Source: Antedon mediterranea (lineage: Eukaryota; Echinodermata; Crinoidea; Comatulida; Antedonidae). Taken from it: DNA of 64,000 bases. The notes below the pieces were generated by a model. The model was given only the letters and a program-made list of their open reading frames with translations, searched no databases and was not told the origin of the DNA. Where the stretch lies: NCBI RefSeq assembly GCF_964355755.1, contig NC_092671.1:501001-565000 (forward strand), given 5' to 3'. Shown piece after piece: positions 47,592 to 60,900 of the stretch (position 1 is the first letter of the stretch; each line of letters opens with the position of its first letter). Position numbers and translations under genes: made by a program.

Positions 47592-47668
47592 TACAAAATG
47601 TGAAATTTCTGTTATTTTTATTCTATTATAATAATAGAATAAAAATAACAGAAATTTCACATTTTGTA
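47592..47668. repeat. Near-perfect 77-bp palindrome
   Basis: TACAAAATGTGAAATTTCTG continues through TTATTTTTATTCTATTAT and is followed at once by its reverse complement, giving arms of about 38 bp with essentially no loop. Confidence 0.9.
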
Positions 47669-48295
47669 GCATGGAGTAGTAGTACATAGTATCGCAGTGC
47701 GATGGGGGATTAAGAACAGCAGTGGAAGAAACAAAAGCCAATGATGATCATGGGGGTCCATATGCTCAAAACCATCATTTAGGCTAGGCTGCATACTGTG
47801 TGTTGTGAATACAGTACTCAGTACACTACTCTGAATCAGAGCCACTGAATATGGATGTATAATGTATTGAAATGATTGAAATATTGATTGAATAACGATG
47901 ATGGTTGAATTTGTAAAAAATGAAAACACCAAAAAAAGACCAGACAAACTAATTTCAAATGTAACTATGTTCATGCCATCCAATTTCTTATCTCTATGAT
48001 AACATAAATCATTAGGTATTCTTTGTATCATTAGTAACATTTTATTTTTTAAATTTATTTTGATTATTTAAAATGGTATGCATAGGCCTATGCCTAGCTA
48101 GCCTCAGTGCCTCCTTCCATCCATACGATTATGAGATTTGTTCTGCGCAATTTTTAATTTGATCAAATCAATTTTAATTGCACAAGTGACCTGGCAAGGA
48201 AATTGTGCATAACATAGTACAGTATGCCTATTTTAGACAATGGGACCTAGCTAGACTAGGCCTACACACAACCAGAGCTTCCACAGTCTATTTGA

Positions 48296-49556
48296 TTTGA
48301 TTTGATTTATTTCGGCATCAGTACATAAAATATCACAGACATACAATTAAAATTGGCAAATATAAAAATACCAATATAAAACAAGGATGCCAAGGAAAAC
48401 TCATAAAAGTCCTCTACGGACTTGTTTCCAATGAGGTCCTTTGAAAGAACAGCAAAAAAAGACAAACAAAGCAACATAATAAAAATTACAAAAAACAGCA
48501 AAAAGGACAATCGAAAAAAGAAGAAGCGCTAATTAAATAGTTTCTAGAGCTAGTGAACGTTCCTGTAGATACTTTTTAACTTTACTTTTAAAACAACAAA
48601 CAGTTTGTGATTCCTTAATGTTAATTGGTAAATTATTCCATTCTTTAATAGCATTGTAAAAAAAGGTCACATGTGCCATTGGCTTGATAGTTGGGATTCT
48701 AAAATTAAAATTGCATCCCCTAGTATTGTAATTATGACTGTCTGAAATTCTAATAAAACGATTGCATAAATAAGGTGGACAACAATGATTATATATTTTA
48801 AAAACATGACAGACTCTAAGAAATTCGACACGGTCTTGGACTTTTAACATACCAACGTCGTTTAGCTGAGATTGACCAACATGAGATCGGGGACCTAACT
48901 TTTTTATAAAACGAACCATTTTGTTTTGAGTCGTTTGTAAATTTGATTTTAAATTTTTATTTACCGTAGAAGACCATGAGCAAACCGAATAATCGAACAT
49001 CGGTTGGATTAAAGCAAAACTAAGAATTTTGCGACAATGTGAATTAAGAAATGATGATTGTCGGTACAGAAATTTCAGTCTGCCGTTTGCTTTGTTTATA
49101 ACAGAGCGGGCAATGACGTCACCTGATACATTTTGGTCAATCTCAATACCTAGATATTTGATAGATTTTGATCCATTTATAGTCGTTCCAAAGCAATCAA
49201 TATAGAATTCGTTTACTTTGCTTAATCTACGTTTAGAACCAAACAGGATGCATTCGGTCTTACCCATATGAAGCGAAAGTTGATTGTCGATCAGCCAATT
49301 ATTGCATGATACAAGATTGTTTTGGAGTTTAGATTGGATTGCGATTGGATCTTTATGGGAGTAAAAAATTGCACAATCGTCAGCGTACAAAACAACTTTA
49401 CAATCACTTTCGATACTAGATGGTAGGTCATTCACGTAAATAAGAAACAAGAGAGGACCCAAAAGGCTACCCTGGGGGACTCCACATCCAATCTCAATAG
49501 AGTTCGATTTGGTACCTTTAATATCGACAATCTGATTTCGCCCAGACAGGTCCTAG
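48296..49556 (-). mobile_element. LINE, 5'-truncated, with intact C-terminal RT frame
   Basis: Minus-strand open frame from about 49556 to 48533: SGRNQIVDIKGTKSNSIEIG, CGVPQGSLLGPLLFLIYVND, LYADDCAIFYSHKD (catalytic YADD), SIKYLGIEIDQNV, FNFRIPTIKPMAHVTF and EWNNLPINIKES. The 3' UTR (48441-48532) and the 48296-48440 end with (TCAAA)n tail match the nested insertion at 25685-25835. The endonuclease and N-terminal RT parts are missing. It is a different family from the LINE at 46036. Confidence 0.88.
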
Positions 49557-51929
49557 ACAGTGTCTAGGACACTAGGCTTGGCCTAGCCTCTAGGCTAGTA
49601 CTCTTACAGCGGTAGCCTAGGCCAGGCCTACTACTACTCACTAGGCCCTACTAGACTAGGAGCATCATCACCACTGACCAGCAGGGAATTCCGACCAGCA
49701 GTGACAACACATCACATCACTCCCTCTTAATTAATACGCTTGCTAGAATCTTAAACACAGGTTTTACACAAATTCCTACCTTATTCATATGTAGATGCCA
49801 TGATTATAATAGTAGAAAACTAAACATCAATACTAGAACTGTAATTTGACCGACAAATCACGAAATAGGCTAGGCTCAATACAATATAATTAATTTTAAT
49901 CCGCGATGTGTATGCTGTTGTTAAGTGTAGTTCATTCATTTAAAAGGTATTTCATACATTTTAAAATAAAATAAATAATTCATGTAAAGGCAACAACATT
50001 AAAAACTATCTATAAAATACACAAAACATAATTAGATATATCTATTATGAATTAATATCATTTTATTATATACAATGTTTTGTTTTTATATCTATTTCTG
50101 TTCGTTTGAATTAAACAATTTACCTACATAAAAGTGTTGGCGTCCAATAAAATATGAAACGCTGAAAGAGCATGGTGGATGAGGTATGGTGTACAGAAAG
50201 CGCCAACAGCAGCAATTATGACTTTTATACCATTATTAACAAACTGTATATTATTAATTTAAACAGACACAAGATAAGGCAAAAAAAATCAAAAGTACTA
50301 ACAATACAAAACAAATATTTAATATAAAATCATCAGATATCATAAAAGTTACAAAAGTAGTCTGCTCTTTGTGTCTATACAAATTTAGTAGGAAGAAACT
50401 AGAAAGGTAACTGCATATTTGGAATGTTAATATTTATTAAATGATGTTGTGTACATTCTTGCGATTTAAGGCACTATAGTTACATAAAATTACACAATTT
50501 ACATGAAATTATAATGTAATTTCACACTTGAATAACAGTCTGCAAAAGTGGCAGAAAAGTTATCATTACTATATTTTTGATATAGAAATACTTTGTACAC
50601 AACATTATTTAATTTACCATTTTTACTATATTTTTGAATATATATAAATATATTTGTACACAACATTATTTAATTTATTATAATATTTTCAAATATTTTT
50701 TTTCACATTTTTAACACTACTGACCGTGTGTATATAATATAATTTTCTTAATAGCGTATACAAACTAAATTTGTCATTTGTTCACAACTCCCCATTTCCA
50801 GTTCATCATCTTTTTAAAACAAATGCATATAAAATCTATATTTATTTGATAAATGATAGATTTTTGCATTGTAAATTGTTTTAAACATCGTTTAAATCAC
50901 TTAATATTAAGAGACCAGCTCTAAAAAATATACTATAAATCACATTATATCCTCTACATAAAAAATATGGATTTTAAATCTAAACATATTCCTTTATCAT
51001 TATATCAAACAAGGTCTCTTTAAATTTTAAAATCATATATCTAAAAAAAAGAAATGAAGGGCACCAAAAAGGAAATATAAAATATAATTGTATTAAAAAG
51101 CAGACGACTTGATCACTCCATGATTTGACACTTAAAACGTGGAATCATTTCAATGTGTAATGTGTACATTATGTCTAATAAATTAGTACTGTATGACACA
51201 TTACATTTAAACAAGTTTGATGATTCAATACTTATACCAATAATGTTTACAAAATGATTATCATCATCTAATGTTCAATTCTTAATATGTTTTTGTTTTC
51301 AAAACTTTACAGCAACTCTTTCAAAACCCAACTGCTTAAAACTGAAAGTCTTCGAGAAAAAACTTTAGGTTTAAAATGTTTCATACATGTGACAATCAGA
51401 CATTGTGTGCAAGACCAAGTTCACTGTAGTATATATAGACTGAACCAATATCAAAACATGCCTACATTTATATTATAAGCCAATATATGATTTTTTTTAT
51501 GTTAAGCATACTCAATAAAGTTTTTTTTTTATTAATAACATTTTTGTTTTCTGTCAAGCTACATTTTGAAATAGCTTCTTTCATTTAGCCTTTCCCTCTT
51601 AAATGTTATGTAATTAATTCAATTTATTGGTTATTGTATTATTATTTATTTAAGAGCACTTTATAAATGCTCAGTATTATTATATATTATTATTATTATT
51701 ATCCATATTCTTATTTTATTTTACAGTTTAATTGAATTGTATAATCTGTATATCAACCACAAATATGTTTATTAACATTTGGTTGATCGTGTACTTTTCA
51801 TCTAATTTAAATGTTTCTTGTAATTATCATTCTCTTTACTTATATTATTTGTAAAAAAGTAAAAAAATTGATATTTCAAAATTTGAATTCAGTAAAACAA
51901 ATTAGATTATGGTATGACAGATTACAGCT
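49557..51929. other. Intergenic AT-rich spacer before the LRP 3' end
   Basis: 49557-49680 is a TAGGCCTA-type CTAGG-rich patch. The rest is AT-rich, with a partial local repeat (TTTTTGATATA...GTACACAACATTATTTAATT at 50570-50680). The LRP 3' UTR probably occupies part of the stretch to the left of 51930. No gene recognised. Confidence 0.4.
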
Positions 51930-54900
51930 TTAATTCTCTGTGTAGGCTGGAGGAGGATCCATGGGCTGGTTACCAAGGGCAACATGTATAAGATCCGGTG
52001 GTAAGCCAGCATACTTCTCATCCAGTTGATCAATTGGCACCTTCTCATCTATACCACCTCCAATTGCTCCAATCGTTGAATAGCCTGGATTCTCCACACC
52101 AACATCACCCTCAATACCAGACTAAAAAGATAAACAAATTCTGATTAAAATAACTGTAACATCTTCATTTAAACAGATTTAAAGATATAAATAGATTCTC
52201 TACAACATTGTACCAATGACTTCTAGCAAATCAATATGATAGAACAAGTAAAATAAAATAACTGAAGTTTTAAAACTAACCACAGAATTAATATTTGCAA
52301 CATTTGGTCCTGTTCTGTAGGATACTGCACCAGTAGATTCTCTTTTCCTATAAATAAATGAATATATACATTTTAAAATCCAAAGGCAAATTACTGAAAA
52401 AATGACAATGCTGTGGGTATCAGTGGCTGGATCTCAATGGAGATACAAAAAAAAAAAAAATAAAGAGCTAAATCAAAACAATAGAGTAAAACAGCCAGAA
52501 AAAATTTTCATTTGCATTTTAAATATATTAAATTTATTTTTAAGGTAAAAAATTACACACCACAGTCAGAGTGGGAGAACAACTATCACTACTAAAAATA
52601 ATACTACCTTATTAAAACAAAATGTACTAACCTCCTTTTTAGTCTGAGTAAGACAAATAATACTATACCACAGTCAGAGTGGGAGAACAACTATCATTAC
52701 TAAAAATAATACTACCTTATTAAAACAAAATGTACTAACCTCCTTTTTAGTCTGAGTAAGACAAATAATACAATACCACAGTCAGAGTGGGAGAACAACT
52801 ATCATTACTAAAAATAATACTACCTTATTAAAACAAAATGTACTAACCTCCTTTTTAGTCTGAGTAAGACAAATAATACAATACCACAGTCAGAGTGGGA
52901 GAACAACTATCACTACTAAAAATAATACTACCTTATTAAAACAAAATGTACTAACCTCCTTTTTAGTCTGAGTAAGACAAATAATACAATACCACAGTCA
53001 GAGTGGGAGAACAACTATCACTACTAAAAATAATACTACCTTATTAAAACAAAATGTACTAACCTCCTTTTTAGTCTGAGTAAGACAAATAATACAATAC
53101 CACAGTCAGAGTGGGAGAACAACTATCACTACTAAAAATAATACTACCTTATTAAAACAAAATGTACTAACCTCCTTTTTAGTCTGAGTAAGACAAATAA
53201 TACTATACCACAGTCAGAGTGGGAGAACAACTATCATTACTAAAAATAATACTACCTTATTAAAACAAAATGTACTAACCTCCTTTTTAGTCTGAGTAAG
53301 ACAAATAATACAATACCACAGTCAGAGTGGGAGAACAACTATCACTACTAAAAATAATACTACCTTATTAAAACAAAATGTACTAACCTCCTTTTTAGTC
53401 TGAGTAAGACAAATAATACAATACCACAGTCAGAGTGGGAGAACAACTATCATTACTAAAAATAATACTACCTTATTAAAACAAAATGTACTAACCTCCT
53501 TTTTAGTCTGAGTAAGACAAATAATACAATACCACAGTCAGAGTGGGAGAACAACTATCACTACTAAAAATAATACTACCTTATTAAAACAAAATGTACT
53601 AACCTCCTTTTTAGTCTGAGTAAGACAAATAATACAATACCACAGTCAGATTGGGAGAACAACTATCATTACTAAAAATAATACTACCTTATTAAAACAA
53701 AATGTACTAACCTCCTTTTTAGTCTGAGTAAGACAAATAATACTATACAGACAATAATGATGACTGACAACGCTAAAAGACCAGCCATAATCGGTACAAG
53801 ATCTGGAAAAACAAACAAATGTGTAAAGATATGAATGTACAGAGATGTTGATGTTTGTGGAATTCTATTGAATGTGTGTATTAGTATACATGGTTCAATG
53901 AAGTGTCTTAAGTCTGTCTACACTATCAAACATTATGTGAAAAAACAATGTGATGTGCCCACATATGGACTCGATGATGTCATATTACTACCATATTTGG
54001 GTACATCACAAACAGTTTGATAGTGTAGACAGATCTTAAGACTTTGCAAAAGTTGATTACCCTTCTAGTGCTTTTTCAATTCAATTTATTGTCCCAATAT
54101 AAAGTTCCCGTATTTTTCTGCTCACATAAATAAGTATAATTTTTTTTCAAAATCATGATTTGTAATTTTTCGCTGAACTTACTAGAAACTTCATCATCCT
54201 CACCACCTGTTGATTGGGCAGAACAAAAACTCTTTTCAGATCCATCTGAACACCTAGAAAAGAGATTTATATTTATTTATTTCTATTTATTCAAATCCGA
54301 TACCAAATAAGTGTGTATCATAGAAGTGAAGGGGTGCATTAATCATTACAAGTAGACTTCTCCAATAAATATATAAATGAAAACTTGTTTGAATTGTGAA
54401 TTCACTAATATTCACCCAATACCGTACTTAGTGAAATTCCATGGTAAACATTAATAGTTTAACTTACTTGCAGAAACCGTTTTCGGTACAAACACCATCA
54501 CCACAATCACATGATGCTAAACATTATAAAATACATATGTATAAGTTTAATGTTTAATACATGATAATAATGCTAATAATAACTGTAGCTTGGTGCCAGC
54601 TTTTTAATCACATCACGCTGGGTTCAGTCTTTTAACCAAATGGCTGTTTTTTTTCATGAAAAAAAAAACAGCCATTTGATCAGAAGATATCCTAATCAAT
54701 TTGGACATTGACAGTCACAAGAAATACAAAATACTAAGCTATTTGTATCAAATATAAACTGACCCTTTTTATGTTCACAATTGGTACCATCAAAGTCGTT
54801 GGTGCAGAAGCAAGTATATCCAGACACACTTACTGTACACGTTCCACCATTCAAACAAGGTCGGCCATTGCATTCATAATATCCTACACAAATCACAAAT

Positions 54901-57900
54901 ACAAATTGATTAAATTTACATCTCCCACTACACATAAATATTACAAATTACGAACAGTGATATGCCACCACAGTGTTATTGCACAAAATAGTCAAATATA
55001 ACTTTTACTAGTTTGTGTTTTCCTGAAAATAATAATAATAGAGAGTTGTTTTGCATTCTTAACTCACACCCTTCAGATGAGAACTTAAGCAGTCTGTAAG
55101 TGTTCATTGCAAAAAAATAACATTACCCTTCTGACATGTTTTTTCATCAATAAATCCATAGCCATCTGGGCAAGCACATTGGTAGTCGAGGTCATCGCTC
55201 CCTTTAGGAATGATGAGGCAAAGATGGCTGCAGGGATGGTTGTCACATGGATTGGAAACTGAAAATACAGGATATAAGGTTTGTTAGATGTTGAATAGAA
55301 CAATTCCAAATGTATCATATCATGGAATATGTGCAAGCCAGTTATTGTGTGTCTACACTTGGCTTGTCATGTTGTAAAAAAACAACCACTATTAAATACA
55401 TATATATATATTTGACAAAATTATTTGTAAAATATTCTTAAATTTTACTATATAAAATTAGGCAAAATGCAATGGAAAGGGAACTCAAAATATGCAAATA
55501 AGATTTGAAATGAAATCAATATACAACAGTACATACATGGAGGATATCTTTCACTGTGGAACATTTTCAGGGCTGCATGTCGACCAATATCAGAAACTAA
55601 TGATTCCATTCCATTACTCTTTATCTTGTCTCCTACTAAAATGTTACCGTTATCTTTTGTAGAGCTTGTTGACCAATAAAAGTTACTTCCAAATACTTCT
55701 ATTTGGTATGGATTCAATAATGACTCTGTGAAAAAACAAAAACAATGTAATGTTTGTATGTGAATTAGTGGTTCTAGGAGGTTACAATGTCCACACGACT
55801 AGAAGTTATAAAGAAGCTGGTATTTTTTACAATAAGAAGTTATACGTGTTATAATTCTAAAAACGTCGTCTCTTTCAAATTTATACCCAAATTTAGTTTT
55901 GAAAATAATCACCTCCGCCTTTGACAGCTCTGAGATTGCTACCATCAAAGTTCATTGAGAAAATCAAATTCTCCTTGCGGTCAGAAAAATATACGGTTTG
56001 ATAGTTGGCAAAATCAATGGTCAGTCCAGTAGGCTCAATGAGATCCCTGGTTACAAGTTCTTCACGATGTTCTCCCGTCATCCAAGCTACTTCAATTTTT
56101 GGGAATTCTCCTTGATCAGTCCAATATATCAATCTACAAATATTATAATAACATTTTATGAGGGTGCTTGATGTATGAAAGAATTGGTAGTGTGGGTTAC
56201 AAATCTGTGATTTACTGTACATGCCTACTCGGTGTAATGGTATATTGAAACCTGTGTGGGTTACAAATCTGTGATTTACTGTACATGCCTACTCGGTGTA
56301 ATGGTATATTGAAACCTGTGTGGGTTACAAATCTGTGATTTACTGTACATGCCTACTCGGTGTAATGGTATATTGAAACCTGTGTGGGTTACAAATCTGT
56401 GATTTACTGTACATGCCTACTCGGTGTAATGGTATATTGAAACCTGTGTGGGTTACAAATCTGTGATTTACTGTACATGCCTACTCGGTGTAATGGTATA
56501 TTGAAACCTGTGTGGGTTACAAATCTGTGATTTACTGTACATGCCTACTCGGTGTAATGGTATATTGAAACCTGTGTGGGTTACAAATCTGTGATTTACT
56601 GTACATGCCTATTCGGTGTAATGGTATATTGAAACCTGTGTGGGTTACAAATCTGTGATTTACTGTACATGCCTACTCGGTGTAATGGTATATTGAAACC
56701 TGTGTGGGTTACAAATCTGTGATTTACTGTACATGCCTACTCGGTGTAATGGTATATTGAAACCTGTGTGGGTTACAAATCTGTGATTTACTGTACATGC
56801 CTACTCGGTGTAATGGTATATTGAAACCTGTGTGGGTTACAAATCTGTGATTTACTGTACATGCCTACTCGGTGTAATGGTATATTGAAACCTGTGTGGG
56901 TTACAAATCTGTGATTTACTGTACATGCCTACTCGGTGTAATGGTATATTGAAACCTGTGTGGGTTACAAATCTGTGATTTACTGTACATGCCTATTCGG
57001 TGTAATGGTATATTGAAACCTGTGTGGGTTACAAATCTGTGATTTACTGTACATGCCTACTCGGTGTAATGGTATATTGAAACCTGTGTGGGTTACAAAT
57101 CTGTGATTTACTGTACATGCCTACTCGGTGTAATGGTATATTGAAACCTGTGTGGGTTACAAATCTGTGATTTACTGTACATGCCTACTCGGTGTAATGG
57201 TATATTGAAACCTGTGTGGGTTACAAATCTGTGATTTACTGTACATGCCTACTCGGTGTAATGGTATATTGAAACCTGTGTGGGTTACAAATCTGTGATT
57301 TACTGTACATGCCTATTCGGTGTAATGGTATATTGAAACCTGTGTGGGTTACAAATCTGTGATTTACTGTACATGCCTACTCGGTGTAATGGTATATTGA
57401 AACCTGTGTGGGTTACAAATCTGTGATTTACTGTACATGCCTACTCGGTGTAATGGTATATTGAAACCTGTGTGGGTTACAAATCTGTGATTTACTGTAC
57501 ATGCCTACTCGGTGTAATGGTATATTGAAACCTGTGTGGGTTACAAATCTGTGATTTACTGTACATGCCTACTCGGTGTAATGGTATATTGAAACCTGTG
57601 TGGGTTACAAATCTGTGATTTACTGTACATGCCTACTCGGTGTAATGGTATATTGAAACCTGTGTGGGTTACAAATCTGTGATTTACTGTACATGCCTAC
57701 TCGGTGTAATGGTATATTGAAACCTGTGTGGGTTACAAATCTGTGATTTACTGTACATGCCTACTGTGGTGTAATGGTATATTGAAACCTGTGTGGGTTA
57801 CAAATCTGTGATTTACTGTACATGCCTACTGTGGTATAATGGTATATTGAAACCTGTGTGGGTTACAAATCTGTGATTTACTGTACATGCCTACTGTGGT

Positions 57901-60900
57901 GTAATGGTATATTGAAACCTGTGTGGGTTACAAATCTGTGATTTACTGTACATGCCTACTGTGGTGTAATGGTATATTGAAACCTGTGTGGGTTACAAAT
58001 CTGTGATTTACTGTACATGCCTACTGTGGTGTAATGGTATATTGAAACCTGTGTGGGTTACAAATCTGTGATTTACTGTACATGCCTACTGTGGTATAAT
58101 GGTATATTGAAACCTGCTCTAAAGTGAGATGTTACTTTAGGGTTCCATTTTGTTAAGAAACAATTATTTCATATGACATAAAGATATTTATTTATAATTA
58201 AAAAATTCTTGAAGTTGAAATAAGTAAATGAACTTGAGTGTTTATCTTACCCTTTTGCTGGATTCACCACAATAGAGAAAGGTTTATCAAGATCTTTGTC
58301 AATAAGAATTCTTGCATTTTGTCCATCACTATTAGCAACAGTGATACTTGGGTCGGAGGACAAAGCACGACGTCTACGTCCATCAAACAGATTTTGATCT
58401 CCCCAGTCAGTCCAGTAAATGTTTCTGAAGGAAATATTGAATTGCTTTTTCTATAAATATTTTGTGCACAAAATGTCATTTTTAAAAATAAATGTCACCC
58501 TTTGCACTAAATGTCATTGTTTGCATTAATGTCATTTTTTAATGTCATACTAACCCAGCGACCCAATCACATGTTATTCCTCTTGGTTGTTTTAAATCCC
58601 TCTGAATTTCTTGCAAAGCACCCTCATTTGAACCTCCTAATACAGCTCGTTTGATTTCAAATTCTTGTGAATCAATCCAATATACGTAATCTAAATTAAC
58701 AATGAAAGATTTATTATAATTAATTGATTTGTTATAATTTATTTAATGCACTGGCTTATTTCCATTGAAATTACACCAATTATTATTTATATTATAAACT
58801 TGAAAAAAAAGTGATGTGCCCTTATATAGACATGATGATGTCATATGACTACCAAATTTGGGCATATCACTACCATATTTGGGAACATTACACTTTTTTT
58901 GTCAAACTAATTGGATAGTGTAGACAGAGCTTTATACTGGTTGGACAGCTTTGAAAGTTCATGCCCACCTCTTCCCAGTAAAATTAAATCCATGTGATAT
59001 CAATGATTTTCAACCTACTGTTTTGAACATCCACATCCAAGTCTTCAATTCTCCCTTGTTCTTTTATAAATACATCAACATTTTTAGTTGAGAAATAGTA
59101 GCGTTTTATTGTAGGTCCATCAGAAAAGATAAGGTATTCATTTCCATCTGAAAAAAACCCAATAAGGTGAGGTAAATGCATATGTCAGTCAATGACGGCC
59201 TGATGTTCTGAGGACGGTTAACAAAACAGGTAACGCTAAAGCGAAACCTACCTTCTGTTTGGCAATCTCTTCCATCCCCAAAAATGTCAAAGTACCCTCG
59301 TGCACATTCACATGTGTAGTTACCTTTGGTGTTCACACATACCTGGGGACAAGGGTTGTCATTGCACTCATTGTAATCTAAGAAAAGAAATAATAGGCTT
59401 TGATAAAAATGTTATTGAGTATGGTTGTCAATCTTCAAATGCTTTCTTATGCTCTGCTTTATAGTAGAACCAAAAAAATAACAATTTTATAATCAAAGAT
59501 AATCTTTTTTGCAATAAACCAATCAAAAGATGTGTTATAAATAATAACTAACCAGCACAGCTGAACTGATCAACCTGGCTGAGTGTATAGCCTTCTCCAC
59601 ATGAACAAGCAAAACCATACTCCAAGTCTGTGCAAACTCTCTCACACATTGCTGCACCAGTCACGCATTCATTTACATTTTCATCTTCTTTATCTACAAA
59701 AGAAAAGATAAATCTGTACATTATCAAACTAGTTTGACAAAAAAAAAGTGTGATGTGCCTAAATTTGGCAGTGATATGCCCAAATATGGTAGTGATATGA
59801 CATCATCATGTCCATATATGTACACATCACATTTTGTTGTCACATAGTTTGATAGTGTAGACAGAGCTTAAAAGCTAGGCTAAAATTAAATCAAGAATAT
59901 TTATTCTTCTGTATTATATTTCATTGTGAATTGTTATAGCATGACATAATATGACATGACATGACATAATATGACTTGACATGACATAATATCATAAAGT
60001 CCATCAGTTTTATTAACAAACCATAGCATTGTAATAGGTTCAGTCACCAGTTATAATACTGAAACTGATGTGTCCAAGATGTAGGTTTAATAGTGCAATG
60101 AATAATTTGTTTTTAAAATGAGATGATTCACTTACGGCAACCATGCTCATCAGAATTGTCGTTACAATCATCAAAGCCGTTGCAAAGTTTGGTGACAGGC
60201 ACACAGATTGAGTTCTCACATTTGAATTCATCATATTTACACAATTCTGGCTGAGGTGTACCTAAACAATACAAATTAAACATTTAATAAAAATAAACGA
60301 GTTCTTATAATATAGCGCCGAATTCCAATGAATCTTGCTCATGGCGCTGTGGACTCAGATGTTACACTTTTCAATTACATATGTCTCCCCTAAGGGTCAC
60401 GTCACGTCCTCTCTAAGGCGCTCTCTCATCTGTCCACGACACAGTGGTTGTGTGTTAACTAGTACACCGGGGTAATTCCCTACTCATCTTGAAAGATGTA
60501 CTAGGTTCTTTAAAGTGCACACGAGCAATGTGTGTACACTGGACTTACTAGTAATAGTTCGCTGGTAAGAACAAGTTGTTTCTCTTTTTGCCTTATAAAA
60601 TTAAATAAATAAAAGTTGACTTACAAGATTTGTCAGTTTCATCAGAACTGTCTGGACAGTCTTGATATCCGTTACACATTAAAAAACTGTGTATGCAGAT
60701 AGTTGTTGAATTACACTGAAATTTATTTTCAGGACACGCACCTAAAAAAACATAATTGTAGCACATAATCTACAGCAACTTTCTATGACATTATAGCTTG
60801 TTGTAGTATGTATTTTTGTGTAGTATGAATTTAACAATAAAGTGATATACTGTATAATAACTCTCCCAAAACTGGACACTCTAGCCTGGTTTCAGAATGT

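Noticed and set aside
54771-55001. 76-codon plus-strand frame
   Set aside because: Antisense to the LRP EGF exon.
56188-58115. Possible CRISPR array
   Set aside because: Direct head-to-tail repeats with no unique spacers, in an intron of an animal gene.
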